Shown here piece after piece: positions 1-5,534 of a stretch of DNA of 5,846 nucleotides. This stretch comes from Clostridiales bacterium (GTDB lineage Bacteria > Bacillota > Clostridia > Peptostreptococcales > Anaerovoracaceae), in the NCBI GenBank assembly GCA_003542355.1, contig DPKU01000204.1:1-5846 (forward strand). Direction: 5' to 3'. The notes beneath the pieces were generated by a model that saw only the letters and a list, made by a program, of their open reading frames with translations, was not told where the DNA came from and did not search any database. The stretch's first letter is position 1. Every line of letters begins with the position of its first letter. The translations under genes and the position numbers were made by a program.

Positions 1-4
1 TGCT

Positions 5-928
5 ATGAAAGAAGCGATCCTGGCCGTGGACATCGGCGGATCCAAGTATATTCGAAGACTGATCCAGCCCGACGGAACTCTTCTTGCAAAGGATCGAAAG
101 ACGTGGACGGAGTATACACAGCCGCTGGTTCGAAGTCAGTTGCTGGAAGCCATCAGCGACATGCTGGGAGCACATCCGGATGTCCGGGTCATCAGCGGAG
201 GCGTAACCATTCCGGGCCTTGCAGACCCGCAAAGCGGCGTCTGGGTGAGCACGGAATTCATGGGGATCAAAGACTATCCCATCGCAAGGGATCTGGAGGA
301 GGTTTTCGGCCTTCCGTTTTATATCGAAAATGATGGACGGGCCTGCGTGCTGGCCGAACGATATTTCGGTGCCGGACGGGATTGCGATGATTATCTTTAT
401 ATCACCGTGAGCAACGGCATCGGTGGCGGATTGTTTCTAAACGGTAAACTTCACCGGGGCGCTGCCGGAAATGCAGGCGAGATCGGGCAGTGTGTGGTAG
501 TGGAAAACGGACGCATGTCCGGGGACGGAACTGCCGGAACGCTGGAAATGTATGCCGCAGCCGCCGGCCTGGCGCAAAACTATCTGGAGGCCGGCGGGCG
601 CCGGCGCATCGACGGCAAAGAACCCGATGGTGCATCGATCGCCGCCCTGGCCGCCGAAGGCGACCCTGCGGCCCTGGAAACCTTCCGACTGGAAGGCTAT
701 TACCTTGGCAAAGCCATCGCCACCCTGCACAACGTGCTCGACCTAAAAAAAGTGATCCTGGGCGGCGGCCTGTCCCTGGCCTTCGACTTGTACCGGGACA
801 CCCTGCTGGAAACAGTCTACGCTCAAACCTACAAAAGGCCCTATCCGAGTCCCGAAATACTTGCCACCCCGCTTGGATACGAAGGCGCCTTGTACGGCGC
901 CGCCGCTTTGGTGCTGAATAGAAAGTAA
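5..928 (+). CDS. ROK-family sugar kinase-like protein lacking the zinc site
   Basis: A cytoplasmic protein of 307 residues, the usual length for ROK (repressor, ORF, kinase) proteins, most of which phosphorylate glucose, N-acetylmannosamine or related sugars with ATP. The N-terminal phosphate loop DIGGSK is at residues 9-14. The family's catalytic Asp fits D110 in ENDGR, GIGGG is at 138-142, GEIG at 158-161, and the C-terminal nucleotide-binding ILGGG at 251-255. The family's zinc site is gone: the His after GEIG is Gln162, and the three Cys of the CxCGxxGC motif align with Ser172, Asp174 and Thr179. The strand after DIGGSK reads YIRRLI, with two unusual arginines. No DNA-binding domain precedes the kinase fold, so a kinase is likelier than a NagC/XylR-type repressor. 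The substrate cannot be read. The ATG lies 4 bases from the window edge with the frame open upstream, so the ribosome binding site is not visible. MKEAILAVDIGG is nevertheless a normal ROK N-terminus. Confidence 0.88.
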   Translation: MKEAILAVDIGGSKYIRRLIQPDGTLLAKDRKTWTEYTQPLVRSQLLEAISDMLGAHPDVRVISGGVTIPGLADPQSGVWVSTEFMGIKDYPIARDLEEVFGLPFYIENDGRACVLAERYFGAGRDCDDYLYITVSNGIGGGLFLNGKLHRGAAGNAGEIGQCVVVENGRMSGDGTAGTLEMYAAAAGLAQNYLEAGGRRRIDGKEPDGASIAALAAEGDPAALETFRLEGYYLGKAIATLHNVLDLKKVILGGGLSLAFDLYRDTLLETVYAQTYKRPYPSPEILATPLGYEGALYGAAALVLNRK

Positions 929-932
929 AAAA

Positions 933-948
933 CTCCGCTTCCGCGGAG
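933..948. terminator. Bidirectional intrinsic terminator between convergent genes
   Basis: A perfect 6-bp GC-rich stem, CTCCGC (933-938) with GCGGAG (943-948), closed by the loop TTCC. On the minus strand the stem runs straight into six T (complement of A927-A932), a textbook terminator for the yicC-gmk-rpoZ-tcdA operon just after the tcdA stop. On the plus strand the stem is followed after a few bases by CTTTTTC (954-960), a weaker T-tract for the ROK gene. That T-tract lies inside the final Lys-Lys codons of tcdA. Confidence 0.8.
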
Positions 949-950
949 CT

Positions 951-1646
951 TCACTTTTTCATAAGGTCCATCAGGATCCTTCCGGCGATCATCGACCCGG
1001 CGATGGCCGGCATGTAGGAAATGCTTGCCGTGACCCTGGGTGCTTCTGCCTCGCCTCGCTCCGGCGGCACTTCGTCGGAAAAGAGGACAGGAATTTCCGT
1101 AAGGCCCAAAAGCCGCAGTTCCTTTCGCATCACCCTGGCCAGAGGACAGGTGTGGGATTTTCGGATCGGTTCGATCCGAAAGCGGGTGGGATCCAGCTTA
1201 TTGCCTGCGCCCATGGCGCTGATCACGGGAATGCCGCGTTCCGAAGCCGCCCGGATCAATAGGAGCTTTGCTCCCACATCATCGATGGCATCGGCAACGT
1301 AATCGTATCGTTCGAGCTGCAATTCCGACAGCGTTGCCGCTGCCACCCGGATGGGATATTCGTCAATTGTCAAATTCGGATTGATGGAGAGAAAACGAGC
1401 CGCCGCCACGCTTGTCTTGGTCATGCCCAACGTCTGGGTGACCGCAAGGATCTGCCGGTTCAGGTTCGTCTCTTCGATCCGGTCGCAATCGCACAGACCC
1501 AGCGTACCTACGCCGGCCCGGACCAGGTTTTCGGCAAGATAGCCGCCTACGCCACCCAATCCAACGACCAGAACACTGGATTTACGGAGTTTTTCCATGG
1601 CGTCGGGTCCGATGAGACGGAGCGTTCTGTCATAAAAATTCCCCAT
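951..1646 (-). CDS. tcdA: tRNA threonylcarbamoyladenosine dehydratase (TcdA/CsdL), E1-like ThiF family
   Basis: Catalyses the ATP-dependent cyclisation of N6-threonylcarbamoyladenosine (t6A) at tRNA position 37 to the hydantoin-type ct6A, which aids decoding of ANN codons. From the chosen start it is 231 residues. The nucleotide-binding GLGGVGG is at 29-35, followed by DCD at 53-55, NLNRQ at 61-65 and the ADAIDD segment with Asp122/Asp123. The family signature AMGAGNKLDPTRF comes next, then CPLARVMRKEL with Cys167. The C-terminus (SISYMPAIAG) is also family-like. An in-frame ATG at 1673 would add nine residues and overlap rpoZ by 20 bp, but it has no Shine-Dalgarno sequence. The ATG at 1646 lies 7 bp past the rpoZ stop, has GGAAAGAG about 12 bases upstream, and gives a start (MGNFYDRTLRLIG) typical of the family. 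It is the last gene of the operon. In E. coli TcdA works with the CsdA/CsdE sulfur-transfer pair; neither is present here. Confidence 0.9.
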   Translation of the reverse strand: MGNFYDRTLRLIGPDAMEKLRKSSVLVVGLGGVGGYLAENLVRAGVGTLGLCDCDRIEETNLNRQILAVTQTLGMTKTSVAAARFLSINPNLTIDEYPIRVAAATLSELQLERYDYVADAIDDVGAKLLLIRAASERGIPVISAMGAGNKLDPTRFRIEPIRKSHTCPLARVMRKELRLLGLTEIPVLFSDEVPPERGEAEAPRVTASISYMPAIAGSMIAGRILMDLMKK

Positions 1647-1653
1647 TGGAACG

Positions 1654-1878
1654 TTAGTCTCTTTCCGGTTCATCTGATGCAGATGTCTGAGCTCTGTTGT
1701 AGCTGATCAGATCATCCGATATTTCGTACGTTGCGATCGAAACCGGCTTATTGCTTTCCATGAGCGTGAGCTTGGGCTTTCCATCTACCAGGTCTCTGGC
1801 GCGCTTCGCAGCCATCACAACTAGCGTATAACGGCTGTCTACCTTCGTTTTCAATAAATTGATCGATGGGTATAACAT
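1654..1878 (-). CDS. rpoZ: DNA-directed RNA polymerase omega subunit
   Basis: The small omega subunit, 74 residues, which helps beta-prime fold and join the core enzyme. The conserved omega segment VDSRYTLVVMAAKRARDL spans residues 13-30, preceded by the typical Firmicute start MLYPSINLL. A second conserved block, KPVSIATYEI, is at 44-53. The C-terminal tail is short and acidic, as is usual. Its ATG directly follows the gmk stop codon with no base between, and its ribosome binding site lies inside gmk, so translation is probably coupled. gmk-rpoZ adjacency is conserved across Bacillota. Nothing unusual is seen in the protein. Confidence 0.95.
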   Translation of the reverse strand: MLYPSINLLKTKVDSRYTLVVMAAKRARDLVDGKPKLTLMESNKPVSIATYEISDDLISYNRAQTSASDEPERD

Positions 1879-2487
1879 CTATAATTCCTCCTCGTATTTC
1901 CGGATCAGTCGATCCACGTGTTGGTCCACTTTGCTGTGTTCGGCCATGATGATGGACCGGACGATGTTCACCGCGTCCTCCAGATCACCGTTGATCACAT
2001 AGTAATCGTAGTCGTGTATCAAGGCGATCTCGTTGAGCGTGGCCTGCTGCCGGATCAGGATCTCCTCTTCGTCTTCGGTGCCTCTGGCGATGAGCCGTTT
2101 GCGCAGTTCGGCCAAAGAAGGCGGTAAAATGAAGATGAGGATCCCCTTGGGGTATACGTTTCTTACTTGGAATGCGCCTTGCATCTCGATTTCCAGAATG
2201 ATGTCTTTTCCCTGCGCCAGCTGTTCCAGCACGGGCTTTTTGGGCGTTCCGTAACTGTGACCATAAATTTTGGCATACTCCAGAAAACCGTTTTCGTCGA
2301 TGGTCTGCTGAAACTCTTCCTCCGAGACAAAATAATAACTCTTCCCATGCTCTTCCTCGCCCCTGGGGGCTCTGGTCGTCATGGAAACGGAAAGTCCTAT
2401 ATTCTCTCTTCGAACGATTTCTTTGCAAATGGTGCCTTTGCCAGCCCCGGAAGGACCCGACAGCACAAACAGTTTGCCCTGCTCCAT
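1879..2487 (-). CDS. gmk: Guanylate kinase
   Basis: Cytoplasmic GMP kinase (ATP + GMP to ADP + GDP), essential for making GTP and dGTP and a known target of (p)ppGpp in Bacillota. At 202 residues it is full length. The P-loop GPSGAGKGT is at 11-19. The GMP-binding stretch SVSMTTRAPRGEEEHG runs from 33 to 48 and includes Ser35, Arg39 and Arg42. Further GMP-site residues are Glu70 and Tyr79 (HSYGT). LEIEMQGAFQVR is at 98-109, and the lid region with RGTEDEEEI is at 135-143. Position 101 is Glu where many family members have Asp, a conservative change. The start is supported by GTGAGGAA on the minus strand (2493-2500), 5 bases before the ATG. It is second in the operon, after an 86-bp gap that may hold its own promoter. 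The remA gene often found between yicC and gmk is absent. Confidence 0.97.
   Translation of the reverse strand: MEQGKLFVLSGPSGAGKGTICKEIVRRENIGLSVSMTTRAPRGEEEHGKSYYFVSEEEFQQTIDENGFLEYAKIYGHSYGTPKKPVLEQLAQGKDIILEIEMQGAFQVRNVYPKGILIFILPPSLAELRKRLIARGTEDEEEILIRQQATLNEIALIHDYDYYVINGDLEDAVNIVRSIIMAEHSKVDQHVDRLIRKYEEEL
1887..1893 (-). promoter_or_regulatory. rpoZ ribosome binding site embedded in the end of gmk
   Basis: On the minus strand GAGGAGG lies 8 bases before the rpoZ ATG. The same bases form the Glu-Glu codons of the Gmk C-terminus (EEEL, then TAG). The gmk stop at 1879-1881 touches the rpoZ ATG at 1876-1878. Ribosomes ending on gmk are therefore placed to restart on rpoZ. Confidence 0.8.
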
Positions 2488-2531
2488 ATACGTTCCTCAC
2501 ATCTCTCGCTTGAATCGTTGTGCAATATATA

Positions 2532-2560
2532 AGAATACATCATTTTGCCCGATAATTCAA
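2532..2560 (-). promoter_or_regulatory. Possible internal promoter for gmk-rpoZ-tcdA
   Basis: In the 87-bp gap before gmk the minus strand carries TTGAAT (2555-2560) and TATTCT (2532-2537) with a 17-bp spacer. Each box matches the sigma-A consensus at 4 of 6 positions. AT-rich sequence (TTATATATTG on the minus strand) follows. No terminator hairpin separates yicC from gmk, so this would add to read-through from yicC. The call rests on the match alone. Confidence 0.35.
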
Positions 2561-2574
2561 GCAGAACATCCGGC

Positions 2575-3459
2575 TCACTCGATATTCTGGATCTGTTCTC
2601 TTATTTTTTCGATTTCACTTTTCAGATTGAGTACCCGGTTGGTGATGGCGATGTCATTGGCTTTGGAGCCCATGGTATTCGCCTCCCGGTTCATTTCCTG
2701 CACCAGAAAATCCAGCTTTTTTCCAACCGGCTCCCGGGCTGTGGCAATGATGCTCCGCAGCTGTGCGATGTGGCTTTTCAGTCGGACCAACTCTTCCGTA
2801 ATGTTGGATTTATCCGCGAAGACCGCCGCTTCCAGCAGGATCCGATCCTCCGGGACGGCAGAACCATTTCCCAGCAACTCTGCGATCCGGTCTTTCATTT
2901 TCGCAGCATAGGTCTCTACGACGCCCGGAGCGTATTCTTCCACTTCACCGGCGATTTCGGCGATCAGTTCACCACGATACAAAATATCTTCCGTCAGTTT
3001 TGCGCCCTCTTCCATGCGCATGGCGTCCAGATTTTCCACCGCCTGGATCACCGGCTCCGAAAGACTTTTCAAGATGGCCTGCTCGTCCTCCACTTCCGCT
3101 ACGGCCCGGATCACATCGGGCATGCCGGCCAGGAGCGAAAGAGATACTTCACCGTGGAGGTTCAGCTCACGCTTCAAGCGCATCAGATTGTCGTGATACT
3201 GCTTGGCGACCGGCAGATTCAGCCGGACGTTGGTCTCATCTTCTCCTACGCTGTCCACCATGATGGACACGTCGATTTTCCCTCTGGGCGCCACGTTTTT
3301 GACCAGGGCTTTAATGGGTTCTTCTGCAAAAGAATATCTTCTGGGCATCTTGACGTTGATATCGCTGTAGCGGTGATTCACCGCACGGATCTCTACCACG
3401 ACGCCTCGCTTGTCGTCCGCGTATTCGCCCCGGCCAAAACCGGTCATGCTTTTGATCAT
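2575..3459 (-). CDS. yicC: YicC/YloC-family endoribonuclease
   Basis: A 294-residue member of the YicC/YloC family, whose E. coli and B. subtilis members have been reported as endoribonucleases. The N-terminal YicC domain opens with MIKSMTGFGRGE (1-12), followed by VEIRAVNHRYSD (22-33) and PRGKIDV (58-64). The C-terminal DUF1732 domain holds ELVRLKSHI (223-231), then GKKLDFLVQEMNREA (246-260) and NTMGSK (261-266). The frame stays open to an ATG at 3522, but the chosen ATG at 3459 gives the invariant family start and has AGAGGAG directly upstream. The extra 21 residues look unlike the family, and that ATG would lie at the very 5' end of the predicted transcript. It is first in the leftward operon and divergent from rqcH. 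Length is normal and no motif is missing. Confidence 0.93.
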   Translation of the reverse strand: MIKSMTGFGRGEYADDKRGVVVEIRAVNHRYSDINVKMPRRYSFAEEPIKALVKNVAPRGKIDVSIMVDSVGEDETNVRLNLPVAKQYHDNLMRLKRELNLHGEVSLSLLAGMPDVIRAVAEVEDEQAILKSLSEPVIQAVENLDAMRMEEGAKLTEDILYRGELIAEIAGEVEEYAPGVVETYAAKMKDRIAELLGNGSAVPEDRILLEAAVFADKSNITEELVRLKSHIAQLRSIIATAREPVGKKLDFLVQEMNREANTMGSKANDIAITNRVLNLKSEIEKIREQIQNIE

Positions 3460-3463
3460 ATCG

Positions 3464-3470
3464 CTCCTCT
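3464..3470 (-). promoter_or_regulatory. yicC ribosome binding site (decides the start)
   Basis: AGAGGAG on the minus strand lies 4 bases before the ATG at 3459. It fixes the yicC start at MIKSMTGFG rather than at the upstream in-frame ATG at 3522, which lacks such a site. Confidence 0.8.
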
Positions 3471-3492
3471 TTTCGTGCAGCACGCAATCTTC

Positions 3493-3542
3493 TTTGTGAT
3501 CGCCTGTCATTCGTGTTATCATTTAGGAGATTTTATCACAAA
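3493..3542. repeat. 8-bp inverted repeat flanking the divergent start sites
   Basis: TTTGTGAT at 3493-3500 is matched by ATCACAAA at 3535-3542, a perfect inverted repeat with centres 42 bp apart, about four helical turns. The left copy overlaps the rqcH -35 box. The right copy overlaps the extended -10 of yicC. It could be an operator for a regulator bridging both promoters, or a by-product of two similar promoter parts. The halves contain TGTGA and TCACA, but the spacing is far too wide for a CRP site. Confidence 0.4.
3494..3522 (+). promoter_or_regulatory. Predicted sigma-A promoter for rqcH
   Basis: TTGTGA (3494-3499), a 17-bp spacer, and TATCAT (3517-3522), which matches the -10 consensus at 5 of 6 positions. 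A TG at 3514-3515 gives an extended -10. The predicted start near 3529 leaves a leader of about 42 nt before the rqcH ATG. Its -35 box lies in the region transcribed from the opposing yicC promoter. Confidence 0.5.
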
Positions 3543-3558
3543 CCAACATTCATTACCA
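3530..3558 (-). promoter_or_regulatory. Predicted promoter for the yicC-gmk-rpoZ-tcdA operon
   Basis: The minus strand reads TGATAAAAT (3530-3538), an extended -10 with 5 of 6 consensus matches. A weak -35, TGGTAA (3553-3558), stands 17 bp upstream. The predicted start near 3523 leaves a leader of about 64 nt. The two opposing -10 boxes are only 7 bp apart, so polymerase could hardly occupy both promoters at once. Confidence 0.42.
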
Positions 3559-3570
3559 CAGAGGTTTTCC

Positions 3571-5268
3571 ATGAGCTATGACGGACTATTCGCCGGCGTA
3601 ACGGCCCGACAGCTGGATCGGCTGCTGGCCGGAGCAAAGATCGAAAAAATATATCAGCCGGAACCGGATGAGATCCTGATGCAGGTCTACACCCGGGACG
3701 GCAGGAAAAAATTGCTGTTGAGCACGCAGCCCAGCAGCGCTGCCGTTTATTTGACAGAGAGGAACTTCGAAAACCCTGCCGCTGCGCCCTCTTTTTGCAT
3801 GCTGCTGCGAAAGCATCTCCAGAGCGGACGGATCGTGCAGGTCCGACAGCCCCAGACAGAGCGGATGATCGAATTCCTGATCGAGACCGTCAACGAGATG
3901 GGCTACTCGGTAAACAAGTGTCTCATGGCCGAAACCATGGGCAAGCACAGCAACCTGGTCCTGATCGACCGGGAAACCGGAAAGATCATCGACAGCATCA
4001 AACGGATCTCCATCGATGTGAACCGGTATCGCCAGTTGCTCCCGGGGCTGCCCTATACTCCGCCGCCGACCCAGGAAAAACTGGATTTCTGGACAATACA
4101 AAGAGAAGCACTCTGCCAGCGTCTGGCCCAGCACGGTCCAGACGGGCCCAAAGCGATCATGAACGGGATCCAGGGCTTCGGCCCCACTTCCGCAGAAGAG
4201 GTTTGGCTCTCCGGTCCGCCAGAAGAGATCCCGGATCGCATACTGGCGCTTCGAGATGCGCTGATCCAGGAGAAAGGCCTGCAGCCCGCTGTCTATCTGG
4301 GAGAAGAAGGAACGCCCCAGGATGTGCATATCATCCCACTGAACCACATTTTTGCAGAGAGCCGGACCCTTCCGTTTGAACACCCCGGTCAGGCGTTGGA
4401 TCATTTTTTTCAGAACAGGCTCCAGAGCAACCGCGTTGCCCAAAGAAGCGTGGGGCTGGAGCGTCATGTCCAGTCGCTTCTAGAGAAACTCCTGCTCAAA
4501 AAGCAACGTCTTTTGGAAGACCTGAAAGAATCGGAGCGTGCAGATCAACTGCGCCTTCAGGCGGAGCTTCTTACGGCAGGCCTGCACAAGGTCAGCCCCG
4601 GGGATCCCCGGGTGACTGTCGATAACTATTACGATGGCACCACGATGACCATCGAGCTGGATCCTCGTTTATCGGCGGCAAAAAATGCGCAGAATTACTA
4701 TAAAAAATACGGCAAAGCCAAAACCGCCGGAAAAGAAAAGCTCCTGCAGCTGGAAGAAGCAGAAAAGGATATCCAGTACATCGAATCCGTCCTCTCCGCT
4801 GTGTCGCTGGCCGAAGACTATGAGACGCTGGAACAGATCCGCAGGGAACTTTCGGAGGCCGGTTACCTTCGCACCCGGAAAGCCATTCAGAAAAAGCCCC
4901 AGAAATCAAAGCCCTATCGCTTTCGAACTGCCAGCGGCATGGAACTGCTTGCAGGAAAAAGCAATACAGACAACGACTATGTCACCTTTACCATGGCCGG
5001 AAAAACAGACCTGTGGTTCCACACCAAGGACATCCCCGGTTCCCATGTGATCCTGCTGTGTCGTGAACGGGCGCCCGAAAAGGAAGATATCCTGGAAGCC
5101 GCGGCGCTGGCAGCCTTTTATTCAAAAGCTGCCAGTTCCGAAAACGTACCTGTGGATTATACCCAGGTTCGACACGTCAAAAAACCTTCCGGAGCCAAGC
5201 CCGGCATGGTGATTTATACTTCGCAAAAAACAATTTATGTCAATCCAAAGGTGCCAACTGTAAATTAA
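3571..5268 (+). CDS. rqcH: RqcH (Rqc2/NFACT family) ribosome quality control factor
   Basis: Binds the free large ribosomal subunit carrying a stuck peptidyl-tRNA and recruits tRNA-Ala to add a C-terminal alanine tail, which marks the stalled chain for proteolysis. Older annotation calls the family fibronectin-binding protein FbpA. It has 565 residues, close to B. subtilis RqcH. Domains: NFACT-N (about 1-170, with FCMLLRKHL at 75-83 and MGKHSNLVLID at 123-133), a helix-hairpin-helix region (about 175-215, GIQGFGPTSAEEV), coiled coil (about 285-435, including LDPRLSAAKNAQNYYKKYG at 363-381), and NFACT-R/DUF814 (about 446-560, LWFHTKDIPGSHVI at 481-494). The functional Asp-Arg pair at 97-98 of the B. 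subtilis protein is Glu97-Arg98 here. The frame stays open far upstream across yicC, but AGAGG at 3560-3564, 6 bases before the ATG at 3571, and the family start MSYDGLF set the start. Confidence 0.95.
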   Translation: MSYDGLFAGVTARQLDRLLAGAKIEKIYQPEPDEILMQVYTRDGRKKLLLSTQPSSAAVYLTERNFENPAAAPSFCMLLRKHLQSGRIVQVRQPQTERMIEFLIETVNEMGYSVNKCLMAETMGKHSNLVLIDRETGKIIDSIKRISIDVNRYRQLLPGLPYTPPPTQEKLDFWTIQREALCQRLAQHGPDGPKAIMNGIQGFGPTSAEEVWLSGPPEEIPDRILALRDALIQEKGLQPAVYLGEEGTPQDVHIIPLNHIFAESRTLPFEHPGQALDHFFQNRLQSNRVAQRSVGLERHVQSLLEKLLLKKQRLLEDLKESERADQLRLQAELLTAGLHKVSPGDPRVTVDNYYDGTTMTIELDPRLSAAKNAQNYYKKYGKAKTAGKEKLLQLEEAEKDIQYIESVLSAVSLAEDYETLEQIRRELSEAGYLRTRKAIQKKPQKSKPYRFRTASGMELLAGKSNTDNDYVTFTMAGKTDLWFHTKDIPGSHVILLCRERAPEKEDILEAAALAAFYSKAASSENVPVDYTQVRHVKKPSGAKPGMVIYTSQKTIYVNPKVPTVN

Positions 5269-5273
5269 TTTAC
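5260..5273. repeat. 14-bp perfect palindrome over the rqcH stop codon
   Basis: GTAAATTAATTTAC is its own reverse complement and contains the rqcH stop TAA (5266-5268). It is almost all A and T and has no loop or T-tract, so it is unlikely to be a strong terminator. It marks the change from GC-rich coding sequence to an AT-rich stretch (about 5261-5300). Confidence 0.5.
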
Positions 5274-5298
5274 TTATTTTACATATTTTAGTTGATTA

Positions 5299-5398
5299 AT
5301 GCCTGCAATTGTGCTACTCTGCAGATAGGACAGACTTCCTACTGCAGAATCGTGTACACAGGGTGCTTTACAGGTGAGGCGCCATGTGTCAGGCACAT
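5299..5398. other. Non-coding structured element, predicted three-way junction
   Basis: Three helices can be drawn by hand. Helix 1 closes the element: GCCTG (5301-5305) pairs with CAGGC (5390-5394), extendable by AT/AT (5299-5300 with 5397-5398) across a 2-nt bulge. Helix 2 has 12 pairs: 5318-5324 and 5326-5330 with 5337-5348, one bulged A at 5325 and loop CAGACT. Helix 3 has 5356-5366 pairing with 5379-5389: ten pairs including one T-G wobble, one G-A mismatch and a 12-nt loop. Helix 3 abuts helix 1 and could stack on it. It lies in the presumed rqcH 3' untranslated region. On the minus strand a candidate promoter (TTGGGG 5434-5439, 18 bp, TATAAG 5410-5415) would start RNA near 5403, just outside helix 1. 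No known riboswitch or ribozyme core was recognised. It could be a small RNA, a 3' UTR element, or a dispersed palindromic repeat. Confidence 0.4.
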
Positions 5399-5490
5399 CA
5401 TCCGCATAACTTATAGAAATTGACGCTCCCGTTCCCCAAGCCAACAACTGAATATGCTTGCGCACTGCAGCAACAGAGACTGTCCACCAA

Positions 5491-5517
5491 AAAGAACCGC
5501 TCCAAGAGCGGTTCTTT
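5491..5517. terminator. Strong bidirectional terminator hairpin
   Basis: A perfect 12-bp stem, AAAGAACCGCTC (5491-5502) with GAGCGGTTCTTT (5506-5517), and a 3-nt loop CAA. On the plus strand it is followed by GATTTTGC and would end transcripts reading on from rqcH, leaving a 3' UTR of about 250 nt. On the minus strand it lies 17 bp past the flavin reductase stop and ends in TTTTT before GG. Confidence 0.8.
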
Positions 5518-5534
5518 GATTTTGCACAGCTTAT

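Noticed and set aside
1647..1673. ATG at 1673 as the tcdA start, giving 240 residues.
   Set aside because: There is no ribosome binding site, it overlaps rpoZ by 20 bp, and the nine added residues are unlike the family N-terminus. It cannot be fully excluded.
2178..2186. Glu in place of Asp at Gmk residue 101 as a possible active-site change.
   Set aside because: The change is conservative and, as far as I recall, occurs in other Bacillota guanylate kinases. All other motifs are intact.
3460..3522. ATG at 3522 as the yicC start, giving 315 residues.
   Set aside because: It lacks a ribosome binding site, overlaps the predicted promoter start, and yields a 21-residue extension not seen in the family.
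3495..3540. TGTGA and TCACA halves suggesting a CRP binding site.
   Set aside because: They are 36 bp apart instead of 6, and the halves coincide with promoter boxes.
2545..3570. Open plus-strand frame running over yicC into rqcH, which would make a 907-residue protein.
   Set aside because: It is antisense to a clearly real yicC, the extra residues look like no known domain, and RqcH has its own ribosome binding site and a family-typical start at 3571.
3586..4467. Long open frame of 293 codons on the minus strand inside rqcH.
   Set aside because: It is the complement of the conserved NFACT coding sequence, with low-complexity composition and no recognisable motif. Such frames are common opposite GC-rich genes.
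5274..5465. Possible 63-residue minus-strand protein in the gap after rqcH.
   Set aside because: It needs a GTG start with no Shine-Dalgarno sequence and has no recognised domain. Its codons cover the hairpins of the structured element, which explain the sequence better. It could be a repeat-derived spurious frame.
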